Below, in pieces: positions 6,224-6,247 of a stretch of DNA of 6,247 bases. Source of the stretch: Bacteroidota bacterium (lineage in GTDB: Bacteria > Bacteroidota > Bacteroidia > Bacteroidales > GCA-2748055). The stretch is taken from NCBI GenBank assembly GCA_030642565.1, contig DAOWNM010000168.1, positions 1 through 6,247 of the forward strand, read 5' to 3'. The translations under genes were made by a program, and so were the position numbers. The notes beneath the pieces are model-generated. The model searched no databases. It had not been told where the DNA came from and saw only the letters and a list, made by a program, of their open reading frames with translations. Each line of letters starts with the position of its first letter. Positions within the stretch are counted from its first letter, which is position 1.

Positions 6224-6247
6224 GTGGTTAGATTGAAGATAGATAAC
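6224..6247 (+). CDS. 5' end of a likely HydA/NuoG/FdhA-type [2Fe-2S] subunit (truncated by window)
   Basis: Eight codons from GTG to the window edge read M(V)VRLKIDN. This is a typical opening strand of the [2Fe-2S] ferredoxin fold that starts NuoG, [FeFe]-hydrogenase HydA/HndD and NAD-dependent formate dehydrogenase catalytic subunits, and such a gene commonly follows HydC/HydB. The start has the same context as the preceding gene: GGGAAA(AA) followed by GAGTGG, with the GTG inside that word. Too short for a firm call: the choice between hydrogenase, formate dehydrogenase and a catalytic-site-lacking relay subunit lies beyond the window. The TTG at 6233 is a less likely start. Confidence 0.5.

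Overview
The window is one densely packed + strand operon fragment with four complete genes, one gene start running off the right edge, and possibly the last codons of a gene entering from the left. I infer an anaerobic or facultative Bacteroidota-like bacterium. The grounds are the family character of the membrane Fe-S protein and of the fused NADH-binding protein (recalled, not searched), weak use of Shine-Dalgarno sites at several starts, and many Fe-S clusters with no haem motif. Base composition looks slightly above 50% GC by eye and uniform, with no sign of a transferred island, IS element, tRNA or CRISPR array.

Layout: (1) 25-615, a Tat-targeted polyferredoxin with cysteines for four [4Fe-4S] clusters. 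(2) 617-1912, a polytopic NapH/NosR-C-terminus-like membrane Fe-S protein with two CxxxCP motifs and two ferredoxin motifs predicted on the cytoplasmic side. (3) 1917-3818, a three-helix membrane anchor followed by a low-complexity linker and a periplasmic PQQ-like (BamB-type) beta-propeller. (4) 3834-6176, a 780-residue fusion of NuoE, a second thioredoxin-like ferredoxin domain, a NuoF flavoprotein core and a 2x[4Fe-4S] tail, i.e. HydC+HydB (HndA+HndC) in one chain. (5) 6224-end, eight codons whose residues resemble the start of a HydA/NuoG/FdhA-type [2Fe-2S] subunit. The gaps between complete genes are 1, 4 and 15 nt, and the last gap is 47 nt. No stretch over 300 bases lacks a gene.

How the genes may work together (inference): genes 1 and 2 look like a NapG/NapH-type pair that passes electrons between the quinone pool or cytoplasm and a periplasmic Fe-S carrier. 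Gene 3 places a periplasmic propeller on the same membrane. Gene 4 plus the truncated gene 5 form a soluble NADH-oxidising or NAD-reducing module of the electron-bifurcating HydB type, not complex I. Together this suggests a NAD(H)-linked electron route connected to a membrane/periplasm Fe-S conduit. The terminal enzyme is outside the window.

Most notable details: a cysteine swap in the NuoF [4Fe-4S] site (third canonical Cys lost, a new Cys next to the fourth); an atypical vicinal-Cys motif in the second thioredoxin-like domain; and purine-rich tandem repeats that sit just before both NADH-module genes, supply repeated SD-like words and place a TAG stop in all three frames.
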